DNA of 64,000 nucleotides from Nocardia miyunensis NBRC 108239 (GCF_001613065.1 NZ_BDBQ01000052.1:59553-123552), one strand, 5' to 3'; shown: positions 43,528 through 53,383, counted from the stretch's first letter. Notes: generated by a model not told the origin, from the letters alone. A program made the numbers and translations.

Positions 43528-43787
43528 CCGCGCCGTACTCGCTCCCGCGTTCGAATTCGCCGATCGTGCTTCTCCGGCCGGACTGCCACCTGTACTCTCG
43601 ATGCTGTGCCGAAGCCGCCCGGTCCCGGACGAGGATGGCGATGAGCACCGCGGACCTGTCGCGTTCCGCTTCCGCATGATCGCACCGTATCGAGAACGAC
43701 ACCGCACGAATGGTTCACGCACGGCATTCAACGCGGCGTCGACATGATGCCGCATGACGGACGAAACGACCTACGGAGGATGACAGC

Positions 43788-44492
43788 ATGACATCTATCC
43801 AGATCCCCGGACCCGTCGACGAAGTTATCCGACGCATGCACGCCATCAAGGACGAACTCGATCCGCGCGACGGAGTCGCCAGCTTCAACAACATGTACCT
43901 GCGTGTCACCGAACTGGTCGGGGAGCAGCTCACCGCGGGTTTCTTCGCGGACCCCGATTTCATCGAGCGCCTCGATGTCGTCTTCGCGCAGCTGTATTTC
44001 GACGCGGTCGACGCGGGCAAGCACAACCAGCACCCCAACGTGGTCTGGAAGCCGGTCTTCGATTCGAGGTCGAACCACACCGTGTGGCCACTGCAGTTCG
44101 CGCTGGCGGGGATGAACGCGCATATCAATCACGATCTGGCGATCGCGGTGGTCAAGACCTGCAAGGAGCGGAACACCACGCCCGAGACCAAACCGGTGCA
44201 CGCCGATTACCTCAAGGTGAACGAGTTGCTCGCCAGAATCGAGGCTCAGGTCCGCGCCGAATACGAGCCCGCACTGCTGAAGCTGGCGACAAAGGATGCC
44301 GAAGCGCTCAAACACATCCTGAGCAGCTTCAGCATCACCCGCGCCCGAGACGCCGCTTGGGCCACCACCCAGGTGCTGTGGATGCAGCGCGACAACAAGA
44401 TGCTATTCGGGATGACACTGCAAACCCTCGAGCAATCCGTCGCGACCGCCGGTCGAATGCTCGTCACACCCGTCGCTCCGATGCCGAGCTGA
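43788..44492 (+). CDS. DUF5995 family protein
   Basis: 234 residues, cytoplasmic, largely helical. The block WPLQFALAGMNAHINHDLAIAVVKTC is characteristic of DUF5995, a family of unknown function common in actinobacteria; the clustered His (GKHNQHPN, NAHINHD) suggest a metal-binding, diiron-like helical fold, which is inference. ATG start at 43788 with GGAGGAT upstream. It is convergent with the secreted lipase, with two hairpins between. Confidence 0.8.
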   Translation: MTSIQIPGPVDEVIRRMHAIKDELDPRDGVASFNNMYLRVTELVGEQLTAGFFADPDFIERLDVVFAQLYFDAVDAGKHNQHPNVVWKPVFDSRSNHTVWPLQFALAGMNAHINHDLAIAVVKTCKERNTTPETKPVHADYLKVNELLARIEAQVRAEYEPALLKLATKDAEALKHILSSFSITRARDAAWATTQVLWMQRDNKMLFGMTLQTLEQSVATAGRMLVTPVAPMPS

Positions 44493-44509
44493 CGACCGCC
44501 GGCCCGCTG

Positions 44510-44541
44510 TGTCCCCTCAAAGGGAATCATCCACGGGGACA
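44510..44541. terminator. Hairpin after the DUF5995 gene
   Basis: TGTCCCC and GGGGACA form perfect 7 bp arms around an 18-base loop between convergent genes. Confidence 0.5.
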
Positions 44542-44542
44542 A

Positions 44543-44590
44543 GGTAATCCGGACCCGACGAACGGCGATCGCCGCCGTGGCCGGATTACC
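44543..44590. terminator. Nested inverted repeat between convergent genes
   Basis: GGTAATCCGG and CCGGATTACC are perfect 10 bp arms enclosing a perfect 12 bp inner palindrome CGGCGATCGCCG (44563-44574). This could terminate both transcripts; a small mobile or REP-type element is another possibility. Confidence 0.55.
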
Positions 44591-44627
44591 TGGCCGGGGT
44601 CTGTTCAGCGGCTGTCCGCGGCCCGGG

Positions 44628-46259
44628 TCACCGTCCTGGGGAGGGTGTCCCGGATCGGGGTGCGGCATCCGAACGCGGCGCCACCTCACAGTTGTTGGGT
44701 GCGGGGACACCGGACAAACGCTCGCCCAGCCACTGCGTCGACCCGGAGAAGCCGTTGAAGTACCCGATAATGTGCTCACCGCCCACGATGCTCTTCGTGG
44801 CCGCGACTCCCAGAGCGCATTGTTCGCCATAGAATTTCTCAGCATTCGCGACCGGCATCCAGGGGTCGTGCACGCCGTTGTAGATGTAGATCGGCATGCC
44901 CGCCTTCCTGCCTTTCAGGCTCAATCGCCGGAACATCATGTCGGCGAACTCGGTGTGCAGCGGGTCGCGCATATTCGCCACGGCCGCATAGGGTACGAAC
45001 GCCCCGATATCCGAGATGGTGGAGCTGCACACATCCTTGATCGGGGAAATCGCCGCCCACTGCGCCGCATGGTTCATGCGGGTGAGTATTTCGGGATGTT
45101 CCCGGGCCAGCGCGAGCGTGACGCTCAGCATCAGTCCCGAGGCATAGGTGCCGTCGAAGGTCTTGGCGAAGGATTCGTAGTCGGTGGGCAGGCCGCCCAT
45201 CGCGGCCCCGGCCAGGTAGGGGGCCAACTCCGGAGCGTATTCGCTGGACAGCATCGTCGCGGCGTAGCTGGCGATCGCGCCGCCGGAATATCCGGTCATG
45301 GCGAATCGGCTCTGTCCGAACTGGTCCGGCATCAGGTGGCGAATCGCGCGCACGGTGTCGAGCATGATGTGTCCCGCGACGGTCGGCTCGGCGTAGGCCA
45401 TCAAAGGCCCCTCGTGGTCCGGGATCACCACCGCGTAGTTCCGGCTCGCGGCCCACATGGTCGGCGAGGGGACGAAATCGTTCCCGTTGCCGGCCGTGAT
45501 GTCGTATCCGTGGGAGAACACGTAACCGGGAGTGCAGCGCCGATTGAGCGCGTTGATCGGCGGCGCGTTCAGCAGCACCGGGCGACTTCCCGGGCCGGTC
45601 CACCGGCCGAACGGCAACAGTAGCGTCGCGGTCCCGAACGACGGCGCACCGGCGGAGTTCGTGGTACGGAATTTCACCTGAACGGCCCGCTGCACCGGCG
45701 TCACCACCGTGAGGAAGACCATCGGCACCGCGGGCCAGCTGACATCACGCGACTCGATGATGTCACCGGGTGCGTACTGCGCGATATTCGCCGGTGTGGC
45801 GTCGAAGAACGGATCACCGGTCGGGCTGGATTGAATCGCGTGCCACAGCGCCGCGGAGTCCGGCGGCACACCGGGTGCGGAGGCAGCGGAACCGGTCCCC
45901 GGCAGGACCGCCGACGGCGCGGGAATATGGCCATCGACCCATCGCTGGAACGGCGACGGACCCGGATCCGGATGAGCGGCTTCGGAAGCGGGTGGGGTGG
46001 CCGGTCGAGAGGCGGACGGCGCAGCCTGGTCAGAGGCGGACGGCTCGGCAGCGGACGGCTGGGCCCGGCTGGACCCGGGCGGCGCATCCGGCTCGGAGGT
46101 GGACCGCACGCCCTGGTCCGCGGTAGCCGGATCGGCCGGAGCGGAGGTAGGCGACGCGGGCGACTCGGACGGCGGGCTTTCGGCCAGGGCCGGTACTTGC
46201 CCCAGCGTCAGCGAACAACCCATCACCATCGTGACCGCAACGCTCCGTAGACATTTCAC
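44628..46259 (-). CDS. Secreted lipase (LIP family) with low-complexity linker
   Basis: About 543 residues. A signal peptide (MKCLRSVAVTMVMGCSLTL...PALA, starting GTG 46259) is followed by an Ala/Pro/Ser-rich disordered linker to about residue 115, then an alpha/beta hydrolase domain of the secretory lipase family. GYSGGAIASY carries the nucleophilic Ser, and the segments PDHEGPLMAYAEPTVAGHIMLD and NGVHDPWMPVANAEKFY (acid) and GEHIIGYFNGFSG (His) follow. It would act outside the cell on triacylglycerols or lipid esters. The linker resembles cell-wall-spanning regions of actinobacterial enzymes. Confidence 0.85.
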   Translation of the reverse strand: MKCLRSVAVTMVMGCSLTLGQVPALAESPPSESPASPTSAPADPATADQGVRSTSEPDAPPGSSRAQPSAAEPSASDQAAPSASRPATPPASEAAHPDPGPSPFQRWVDGHIPAPSAVLPGTGSAASAPGVPPDSAALWHAIQSSPTGDPFFDATPANIAQYAPGDIIESRDVSWPAVPMVFLTVVTPVQRAVQVKFRTTNSAGAPSFGTATLLLPFGRWTGPGSRPVLLNAPPINALNRRCTPGYVFSHGYDITAGNGNDFVPSPTMWAASRNYAVVIPDHEGPLMAYAEPTVAGHIMLDTVRAIRHLMPDQFGQSRFAMTGYSGGAIASYAATMLSSEYAPELAPYLAGAAMGGLPTDYESFAKTFDGTYASGLMLSVTLALAREHPEILTRMNHAAQWAAISPIKDVCSSTISDIGAFVPYAAVANMRDPLHTEFADMMFRRLSLKGRKAGMPIYIYNGVHDPWMPVANAEKFYGEQCALGVAATKSIVGGEHIIGYFNGFSGSTQWLGERLSGVPAPNNCEVAPRSDAAPRSGTPSPGR

Positions 46260-46657
46260 GACAACACACCCGCCCTGTGAGAGTTGAGAGTTGTACTCGA
46301 ACCGAAGATCGTGCAGCAGTGGGACAGTCCGGTAATCCGGCAAGCCAGGGAACAGCGGCAGTGCCCGACGTCGCACCGGTTTCCGAAAATACCCCGGACG
46401 AGCAGAATTCAGCGGATCTGTAGCGACACACCGAATCGTGTCGGCCGAACTCCGGCTTCGAGCCGGTTCAGCCACGCCCGCCCGTCACCGCCGGACACCG
46501 CGAACCCGGCCGTGCCTCGCCCACCCCCGCGAACGCTCTCGAGCAATGCACCGGCACTGCACTTCGGCCGATCCGGCGGGCACTCGGCTCGGAATCGCGA
46601 TGCGTACCCCGCCAGACAGTTTCATCACCCCATCAGCCCACACGTACGCAATCCTCG
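46260..46657. other. Intergenic region without a gene (398 bp)
   Basis: It separates the end of the STAND-WD40 gene from the lipase start, both on the minus strand. It must contain the lipase promoter. No convincing coding frame, hairpin terminator or repeat was found. Confidence 0.45.
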
Positions 46658-49600
46658 TCAGCGGGAACCGTCATCCCGTGCGACAGGCAGATCTTGGCAG
46701 ACTGTGCGGTAGCCGATCTTGGGCGAGACCCAGTTCCGCCAATCCTGGTGACTCATATTCACCGTGAGCTTGCTGCAGAGATCTCTCCAGAGATCTGCCT
46801 GGTTCGCGTGCGCCGGCCAGACCCGTACCGTGCCGTCATAGCTGGCGGAAACGATGCGCTGTCCGTCGGGACTGAAAGCCAGCCCGGTGATGACGTCCTC
46901 GTGCGCGCCTATGGCCGCACCGACAGGTTCGCCGTTCTCGGCATTCCACAGACGGAATGTCCCGGATGCGTCGCCCGAGACCAGCAAACGGCCGTCACGG
47001 CTATAGGCGATACTCGTCACCTGCTTCTGGTGACTGGGGAGCGTTCGTATATTTTTCCAGTGCTCGGCATCCCACAGCTTGACAGTCCCATCTTGACCGG
47101 CGGTGGCGATACGGCGACCATCGGGACTGAAGGCGATGTCATTGATCCGTGAGTCATGTCCCCGTATGGGTCGGCCGATATGTTCGCCGGTACGAGCGTC
47201 CAATTGCCTGATGGTCGAGCCGACTTCGGCGATGATCCGCTTGCCATCCGGACTGTAAATAATTGCGAAGACTTTGCGGTCTTCATTTACCCGCATCATC
47301 AACCGACCCGTACGAGCGTCCCACACCAGAACTGTCCCGTCCGTGCCCGATGTAGCAACGCGCTGACCGTCAGGACTGAATGCAATCCAGTTGATTATAT
47401 CTTGAGTGGTATTCACATTGAAAATTTGCTTGCCGGTGTCGGTGTTCCAAAGTCGAAGCGTTCCGTCGTGATCGCCGGTTGCCAGGCGACGCCCATCAGT
47501 GTCGAGCGCCTCAGTGATCACATCTTCATGGCCGGTGAGTGGCGGGCCGAGGGAATTTCCGTTTGCCTCGTCGAACACATGCACCGCGCCGTCTCCGGTA
47601 GCAATTGCGATACGATTGCGGTCGCCGCTGAATACGGCTCCTCGGATGGCGCTCAGTTCAATGAGCGGCCGAACTCGATACGCGTCCCACCACCGGATTG
47701 TCCCGTCGAAATCTACCGAAGAGATACGGCTGCCATCAGCGCTGAACGCAATACCGTAAACGGGGCCGGTGTGGCCACGTAGTGGTTGACCGATAGGCGC
47801 AATAGTGTCGCCGTTCCACAACCGCAGGGTTCCGTCTTCGCCGCCGGAGATGACATGATGCCCGTCAGGGCTGAACGTCAGGGTGTTTACTCCGATCCTG
47901 TCGGCAACGATCGGATGCCCGATGGGCTGACCCGTATCGCCGTCCCACAGACCGATGAATCCGCCGCCGTGCCCGGAAACCAAGCGATGGTCGACTGGGC
48001 TGAATGCCACGCTGTGCACCTCCGGGTTGTGGCCGGGCGGCACGGGGACGATGAGCGGCTGGGCGATAGGCTGACCGGTGTCGATATTCCACAACCTTAC
48101 GGAATTGTCGCTGGCCCCGGCCGCGAGGCGCTCGCCATCATTACTGAACGCCACCGATTGAATACCCCACCACGGTACGTTGGAAAGTGGTTCGACCGCC
48201 AGTGGCTGCCCGATGGCCTGACCGGTGGCCGGATCCCAGACGCGAACGGTCCCGCCAGTGCTGCCGGACGCCAGGCGTCGACCATCAGGACTGAATTCGA
48301 CTACTGCCACGTCTGGTGAATCCGCCGGCTCGGAGCGCCCGATCAGCTGACCGTTTCGTGCGTCCCAGAAAAGCATCTCCCCGGAGGCGCAACCCACCGC
48401 AATGCGCGTCCCGTCGGGGCTTACAGCGATACTGTAGAACTTATTCTCCCCACCTGTGAGAGGTTGACCGACAGCTTGGCCGGTTCGCGTATCCCAGATA
48501 TCGACACGATGCGAATCTTCGGCGATCGACGCCAGACGGCTTCCATCAGCACTCAACGCCATGGGTGCATTCTTGTGGATTCCTGGAATTTTGATGGCCC
48601 TGGCTGTGTTCGCTCGCTGCACAACTGCGGCATAGAGAGAGCCGACATGGGGCGTATCGGTCAGCGATTCGGCAGCAAGTATCTCTTGAAGGGCACGAAT
48701 GTCACCCCCGGGTTCGATGCCCTCCAGCATGCCCTGTCCTTCAGTCTCCAGCTTCATGCTGGTGGTGTCCTGGAAGTTGTTCCGCGCCTCATTTCCTGCT
48801 CTGAGAGCCCAAAAACCGAGAACCACGGCCACCACGGTGATGACGGCGGTAATCGCCAGCACCGCCGCGAGGATCCGCGAACGTTTCCGCAGCGCGGCCG
48901 CGTATTGCTGGGTGGCTTGGAGTTCGGCTCGCTGACGTTCCGTGTGCGCTGCCAGCGCCGCCTTCTCTTCTTCGGCGCGCCGCTTGTCGCGATGTTCGCG
49001 TACGACGCCGGTGAGGACATCGTGAGTCAGTTCGATTCGTTGTGCGCCGTAGCGCTCCTCGAGGCGTAGCAGCCGCTTGCGGATCAGCCGGGCGAGTTCG
49101 TCGTCGGTCAGATACGAAGGCACCGCGTCCTCGCGGGCATAGCTGTTGCGATATCCCTTTTCGGTGATCAGCTGAGACTCGATGAAGTGCGCGACGCGAG
49201 GCGGCAGATCGCGCACACACGATAAATAGTAATTCGACAGAATGTCGCGCTTGGCGTCCTCGACCAGCTGTTCGTCGAAAAACGACTGGCCGCGCCGCTT
49301 CCGCTCCTCGTTGAGCTCGCGGCAGAACAGGCTCAGCAGCGCGGGCTCGACTTCCGGGCCGTCGAGTCCGTCACCGAGATGGGCGTCATCCGGCAGGGCG
49401 GTCTCGTCGCGGCCGGCGTTCAGTTCTTCGCCTGCGATGATGCTCACCACCCGGCGCGCCAGCGCATCCGTCATCAGATCGCCGGCCGGTTCGCGCACCG
49501 CATCGAATGCTTCGCGTCCCCGCAACCGGAGCAGGCGCATCCGCGTGCGCCCCAGCGCGGGAATGAGCCGACGCCATCCTTCGAGCTCGGGAAGAAAATC

Positions 49601-50233
49601 TTCCCGCAGAACGATCACCAGTCGGTAATTGCGGGACCGCAACTGAAATCGTGCGGTCAGGGCCTCGTCGGCGTCGATCCGCGCGGCCAGGTCGGCGGGA
49701 ATGCGGTTCTCGGCCAGGTCACCGAGATCATCCCGGAACGCCCGGACGAGATCGCCAATCCGCTCGCCGAGCGTGAAGAGCTCTTCGAACTGGTCGAGCA
49801 CGATCACCGGCGTGAGGGGATAATTCTGCGCACTCCACAGCTCGAAGTCGGCGCGATGCAGGTATTCCCAAAGAGATTCGTCGTCCGAGGGCAGGATCGT
49901 ATCGGGCGCCTCGGCTCGAATCGCGTTCCGGACGAACCGATGTAACTGGCGAGTGAGCGGCGCAGCCCCCGGCTCGACGTCGAAGCGCACGTAAACCGGC
50001 AGAAATTTCTTTTCGCGCAGCAGGGGGAACAGGCCGGCTCGCAGCAGCGACGTCTTCCCGAGACCGGACCGTCCGTACAAGACCGTCACCGGTGCGTCGA
50101 GCACGTGCTGCAACAACAATTCCGCCTCGAGGTCGCGCCCGTGGAAGAACTCGCGCGCGTCTTCCTCGAACGCCGCCAGTCCCGGCCACGGGTTGTCGGC
50201 GTCGAGCTGCGTGGTCACCGCTGTGGTGGTCAT
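46658..50233 (-). CDS. STAND NTPase with transmembrane helix and 14 WD40 repeats
   Basis: 1,191 residues. Residues 10-400 are an nSTAND1-type NTPase: Walker A GRSGLGKTS (54-62), Walker B VIVLDQFEELF (142-152) and a winged-helix end (RIELTHDVLTGVVREHRDKR). Residues 412-448 look like a coiled coil and 453-476 form a single membrane helix. From about 550 to 1165 there are 14 WD40 blades (SPDGxRxASGxxDGTVRLWD pattern), enough for two seven-bladed propellers. Such proteins sense a ligand with the propeller and oligomerise through the NTPase. Base composition is visibly less GC-biased than the neighbours, consistent with accessory DNA. It overlaps the SIR2/TIR gene by 4 bp and is the last gene of the operon. 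Confidence 0.92.
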   Translation of the reverse strand: MTTTAVTTQLDADNPWPGLAAFEEDAREFFHGRDLEAELLLQHVLDAPVTVLYGRSGLGKTSLLRAGLFPLLREKKFLPVYVRFDVEPGAAPLTRQLHRFVRNAIRAEAPDTILPSDDESLWEYLHRADFELWSAQNYPLTPVIVLDQFEELFTLGERIGDLVRAFRDDLGDLAENRIPADLAARIDADEALTARFQLRSRNYRLVIVLREDFLPELEGWRRLIPALGRTRMRLLRLRGREAFDAVREPAGDLMTDALARRVVSIIAGEELNAGRDETALPDDAHLGDGLDGPEVEPALLSLFCRELNEERKRRGQSFFDEQLVEDAKRDILSNYYLSCVRDLPPRVAHFIESQLITEKGYRNSYAREDAVPSYLTDDELARLIRKRLLRLEERYGAQRIELTHDVLTGVVREHRDKRRAEEEKAALAAHTERQRAELQATQQYAAALRKRSRILAAVLAITAVITVVAVVLGFWALRAGNEARNNFQDTTSMKLETEGQGMLEGIEPGGDIRALQEILAAESLTDTPHVGSLYAAVVQRANTARAIKIPGIHKNAPMALSADGSRLASIAEDSHRVDIWDTRTGQAVGQPLTGGENKFYSIAVSPDGTRIAVGCASGEMLFWDARNGQLIGRSEPADSPDVAVVEFSPDGRRLASGSTGGTVRVWDPATGQAIGQPLAVEPLSNVPWWGIQSVAFSNDGERLAAGASDNSVRLWNIDTGQPIAQPLIVPVPPGHNPEVHSVAFSPVDHRLVSGHGGGFIGLWDGDTGQPIGHPIVADRIGVNTLTFSPDGHHVISGGEDGTLRLWNGDTIAPIGQPLRGHTGPVYGIAFSADGSRISSVDFDGTIRWWDAYRVRPLIELSAIRGAVFSGDRNRIAIATGDGAVHVFDEANGNSLGPPLTGHEDVITEALDTDGRRLATGDHDGTLRLWNTDTGKQIFNVNTTQDIINWIAFSPDGQRVATSGTDGTVLVWDARTGRLMMRVNEDRKVFAIIYSPDGKRIIAEVGSTIRQLDARTGEHIGRPIRGHDSRINDIAFSPDGRRIATAGQDGTVKLWDAEHWKNIRTLPSHQKQVTSIAYSRDGRLLVSGDASGTFRLWNAENGEPVGAAIGAHEDVITGLAFSPDGQRIVSASYDGTVRVWPAHANQADLWRDLCSKLTVNMSHQDWRNWVSPKIGYRTVCQDLPVARDDGSR

Positions 50234-51612
50234 GCCACCACCTCGGCCCGTCGCATGGCACGGATTTCGGAGGTCAGCGTCGTCAGCAGCTGCGCATCCG
50301 GATCGCCTGCCGGCGCGCGACCGAACTGCAAGCGCCTGAAGACATCTGGGATCTGCCGGTACCGACTCGGATCACCCGCGTAGTCCCGGTCGACGATGAC
50401 GGGCACGATGAAGCGGCGACGCGGAATCGAGCGCGATCGATCTGCCGCCTCGTCCCACTCCCGGAACACGTAACCTTCCTCCTCCCGCTCGGTGTTGGCC
50501 GAGACGACCGGGACGAACAAGCGGACGCTCTTGCGGATGGCGGTCAAAATGTCCTGCTCCCAGACGTCCCCGGCGCGGAGCCGGCGCTCGTCCAGCCAGA
50601 CATCCCCGCCCAGCCGGCTGATCGCGTCCGACAGCCTCCGGGCGGCGTCGGCGTCCTCACGCATGTAGCTGATGAAGATCGTCGGCGCGTTCGAAGCGGG
50701 CGGGCCGATGACATCGACCGGGAGGCGTCGGGTCGAGGCGGATTGCCCCTCCCACCGCTTACGCAGCTCCGCGACGAACGCGGCCGGTTCCATCTGCAGT
50801 TGCTGGACCTGCGTTTTGCGACAGTATGTTGCGAAAAAGTTCGATAGCGGCGCCTCCCCCGCGGTCGAGGGACGGACGAAGAAGAACTGCTTGGACTCGA
50901 GCGACAGCCGAGTAGTGCTCTCCATGCGCAGCAGAATGCGGCCGAGCCAGTCGGGAACCTCGCAGCCGACGAACAGCATCGGCTGATGCTTGAGCGGATA
51001 CGCAAGCCAGTCGGGAAGGCTCGCCGTATCGCTGAGCAGCGCATGCAGCCACTCGAGCTGGTCCTCCTCGTGAATCGCGTATTGCGGAGTGGAGGCCGCC
51101 TGGCCGAACAAACTCAGCACGACGGTATCGGCCGGTGCGGCCGGTTGCGCGTTCCGCGCCTGTTCGCTGGTCGACTGACTCGGCGAGAACCTGATCTCAC
51201 GCGTGGCCGGCCTCCCTCGGAAACGAACCTCATCGAGCGCCTGCGCAAGTACCCGGTCCGGCGTCGTGGTCACGAACAGGCGCAAGTCGGCGATCGCGGC
51301 GAGGTCACGAAGCGGATCCCCCGGCGCTGGATCGAACTCCCCGATGATGCCGTTGATCACGCGATACAACCGCTCGAACTCGTCCCGTCCGCGCTCTCGC
51401 AGGAACGCCGCCACCGCTTCGCCCATGGTGGGCGTCCCCGGTGGCGAGGTCAGCCGATACCGTTCGGCAAGGCGTCGGCCGATGAGCGTGGTGAGCGTCT
51501 GTTCGGCACCGCCGACCTCCACCGTCGTCAAATCGGGCCCCACTACCGGGATCAACACCTGCTGCCGGACGTGGGCGAGCAGATCATCCCAGAAATCCTC
51601 GTTCACACACAT
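50230..51612 (-). CDS. SIR2-like/TIR domain protein
   Basis: 460 residues. Residues 1-290 resemble SIR2-like (DUF4020/SIR2_2) domains: LIPVVGPDLT, RLFVTTTPDRVLAQAL, VVLSLFGQAAS and MLFVGCEVPDWLGRILLRM are the order of conserved strands, but the catalytic His (usually LHG) is Phe (SLFGQ), so this half may not be an NADase. Residues 310-440 form a TIR domain: PTIFISYMREDADAARRLSDAI, DVWLDERRLRAGDVW, and EEEGYVFREWDEA with Glu385 as the likely NAD-cleaving residue. TIR proteins in bacterial immunity deplete NAD or make signal molecules. ATG 51612 lies 9 nt after GGGAGGA. It follows the patatin gene by 94 nt and overlaps the STAND gene. Confidence 0.87.
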   Translation of the reverse strand: MCVNEDFWDDLLAHVRQQVLIPVVGPDLTTVEVGGAEQTLTTLIGRRLAERYRLTSPPGTPTMGEAVAAFLRERGRDEFERLYRVINGIIGEFDPAPGDPLRDLAAIADLRLFVTTTPDRVLAQALDEVRFRGRPATREIRFSPSQSTSEQARNAQPAAPADTVVLSLFGQAASTPQYAIHEEDQLEWLHALLSDTASLPDWLAYPLKHQPMLFVGCEVPDWLGRILLRMESTTRLSLESKQFFFVRPSTAGEAPLSNFFATYCRKTQVQQLQMEPAAFVAELRKRWEGQSASTRRLPVDVIGPPASNAPTIFISYMREDADAARRLSDAISRLGGDVWLDERRLRAGDVWEQDILTAIRKSVRLFVPVVSANTEREEEGYVFREWDEAADRSRSIPRRRFIVPVIVDRDYAGDPSRYRQIPDVFRRLQFGRAPAGDPDAQLLTTLTSEIRAMRRAEVVA

Positions 51613-51706
51613 GCACCGGCTCCTCCCGGTTTCGGATACATCGGCTCGCGACACGACAACCGGAAAACCGATCTATTCCGAGACCCCATGCCATGAAAGT
51701 GCGAAT

Positions 51707-53383
51707 TCATAGGAAACCCCCGAAGTGCTCGGTGAGGTCGATATTCCGGCCGACAGCGGTACCGATCGCCTCCAGATGCGGCATACCGGCCAGGGCGTCG
51801 AGCCGACGGATCTGTTGTCGGTCTCGCTTGGCGGTGATCCCCGCCCGGATCAGCGACTCGTCGGATAGGTCGGCGTCGTATCGCAGATACGTGAACAGCT
51901 TGTTTCCGCCGGCGCCGGAGCCATCGAGTCGTGCGCCGACCTCACGGTCGATCGGCGGGCCGGCAAGGCATCGCCCGAAGGAACGACAGATCAGGTCCTG
52001 GCCGACCGAGGCGCCGTGCATCAATACGGCCGGAAGATTGCGGGCGTTGAACAGGAGGTTGACATTCTCGGTCCGTATACCGCTGTGTGTCATCGCCGCG
52101 GATCCGGTTCCGACCGAGACGATCAAGAGGTTGTCCTCACCGGTGGGCCACCGCAGCCCGTATTCCGGGAGAGTCGCCATCAGGAACATCAGCAGTGCCG
52201 GATTGTTGAACGGTGTCAGGCCACCGTCTTGGAAAACGATGTCCCGGGCTCCGATTCGTATACTTTCGGGTGGGAAGTAGACCGGGGCGGCGGTGCTTCC
52301 CCGAATCAGTTTCGTCAGTGGCAGATCCAGGTTGCGGTCGGCCGCAGGCTGGAGATATCGGTCGGCGCGGTTGTATCGAGCGCCGGTACAGTTGCTCAGC
52401 GGCCACGCCGAATCGGTATTGGTGTTGTGCAATACCACCAGTAGTAGAGAGCGAAAGGCCGGGTCGCCGAGCGTGAGTCCGGCGCCGAAGAAATCGTCGA
52501 GCTCGCGAGTCAGACTGGTGTCGCGGTACAGCGAACGCATCCGCATCGGCAAGAACCGCTTTCGAAAAACCCTCGACCCCAGTGTTCGATATCGGTTCTG
52601 GACTTTCTCGACTGGATGGCCGTGCGCCAGAGCGGCCGCGATGATGGCGCCGGTGCTGGTGCCACCGATGTAGTCGAAGTAGTCGCCGAGGACCAGATCG
52701 TCACCGTAGCGCCGTCGCAACTGTTCCTCGATACCGCGCAGGATCTGGAGGGTGAGGACCCCGCGGACGCCGCCACCGTCGAGAGCCAGCAACTTCTTCT
52801 TGCCGGGCGCGGTCTGGCGAACCTGGTAGCGACGCGCGGTGGGATCGATGGCTCGAACCCGGTCGTCGGGCACGCCGGATCGCAGGCGACCGAGGAGATC
52901 ACCGGTGCCGCCGGGTCCGTCGCTGCCCTCCCCGTTCCACACCAGCAGCACATACGGGTGCGGATCGAGCGCTCGAGCCCGATCGAGAATTCGAGCGTTG
53001 GTGGTCGCGTAGACGTCATCCGAAGCCGGATCTTCGGCCTGGACGACGTCGACCTCCACTCGCGGGAGCAGCCCCCGAAACCGGTCGGCCCAGTCGGTAC
53101 CGGGCAGTTCGACCGAGGTCTGCTCGAATCGCCTCGGCGGATGGGCCAGACAGAGTACGACCCGGGCACCACGGCCGAGAGCGTTCTCCGCGGCGAGAAT
53201 GTCAGCCCCACGGGCTCCACCGGTGATGACCGTACTCGACGGTCCGATCCCCCAGGCCTCGAAGATGTGGTCGATTTCGGCAGCGACCCGACCGACTTCG
53301 CTCTGCGGAAATCGCGGCCGAACACGCTCCGGTGTGTCGACCATATGTCCGCTGACCAGGACCGTCACGGGCTCCTCGGACAT
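51707..53383 (-). CDS. SLOG-patatin phospholipase
   Basis: 558 residues in two domains. Residues 1-170 look like a SLOG/Rossmann nucleotide-binding domain (VLVSGHMVDTP, STVITGGARGADILAAENALGRGARVVLCLAHP). Residues 195-480 are patatin: oxyanion hole DGGGVRG (202-208), nucleophile GTSTG with Ser243, catalytic Asp386 in FQDGGLTPFNNP. Patatins hydrolyse membrane phospholipids and are effectors in CBASS-type immunity, where a nucleotide signal activates them; a SLOG domain could be the sensor. It overlaps the upstream gene by 19 bp and has GGAGGGATC before ATG 53383, so it is translationally coupled. Confidence 0.9.
   Translation of the reverse strand: MSEEPVTVLVSGHMVDTPERVRPRFPQSEVGRVAAEIDHIFEAWGIGPSSTVITGGARGADILAAENALGRGARVVLCLAHPPRRFEQTSVELPGTDWADRFRGLLPRVEVDVVQAEDPASDDVYATTNARILDRARALDPHPYVLLVWNGEGSDGPGGTGDLLGRLRSGVPDDRVRAIDPTARRYQVRQTAPGKKKLLALDGGGVRGVLTLQILRGIEEQLRRRYGDDLVLGDYFDYIGGTSTGAIIAAALAHGHPVEKVQNRYRTLGSRVFRKRFLPMRMRSLYRDTSLTRELDDFFGAGLTLGDPAFRSLLLVVLHNTNTDSAWPLSNCTGARYNRADRYLQPAADRNLDLPLTKLIRGSTAAPVYFPPESIRIGARDIVFQDGGLTPFNNPALLMFLMATLPEYGLRWPTGEDNLLIVSVGTGSAAMTHSGIRTENVNLLFNARNLPAVLMHGASVGQDLICRSFGRCLAGPPIDREVGARLDGSGAGGNKLFTYLRYDADLSDESLIRAGITAKRDRQQIRRLDALAGMPHLEAIGTAVGRNIDLTEHFGGFL

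Noticed and set aside
46260..46657. Small gene between the lipase and the STAND-WD40 gene
   Set aside because: The frames available are Pro/Arg-rich and lack start sites or motifs.
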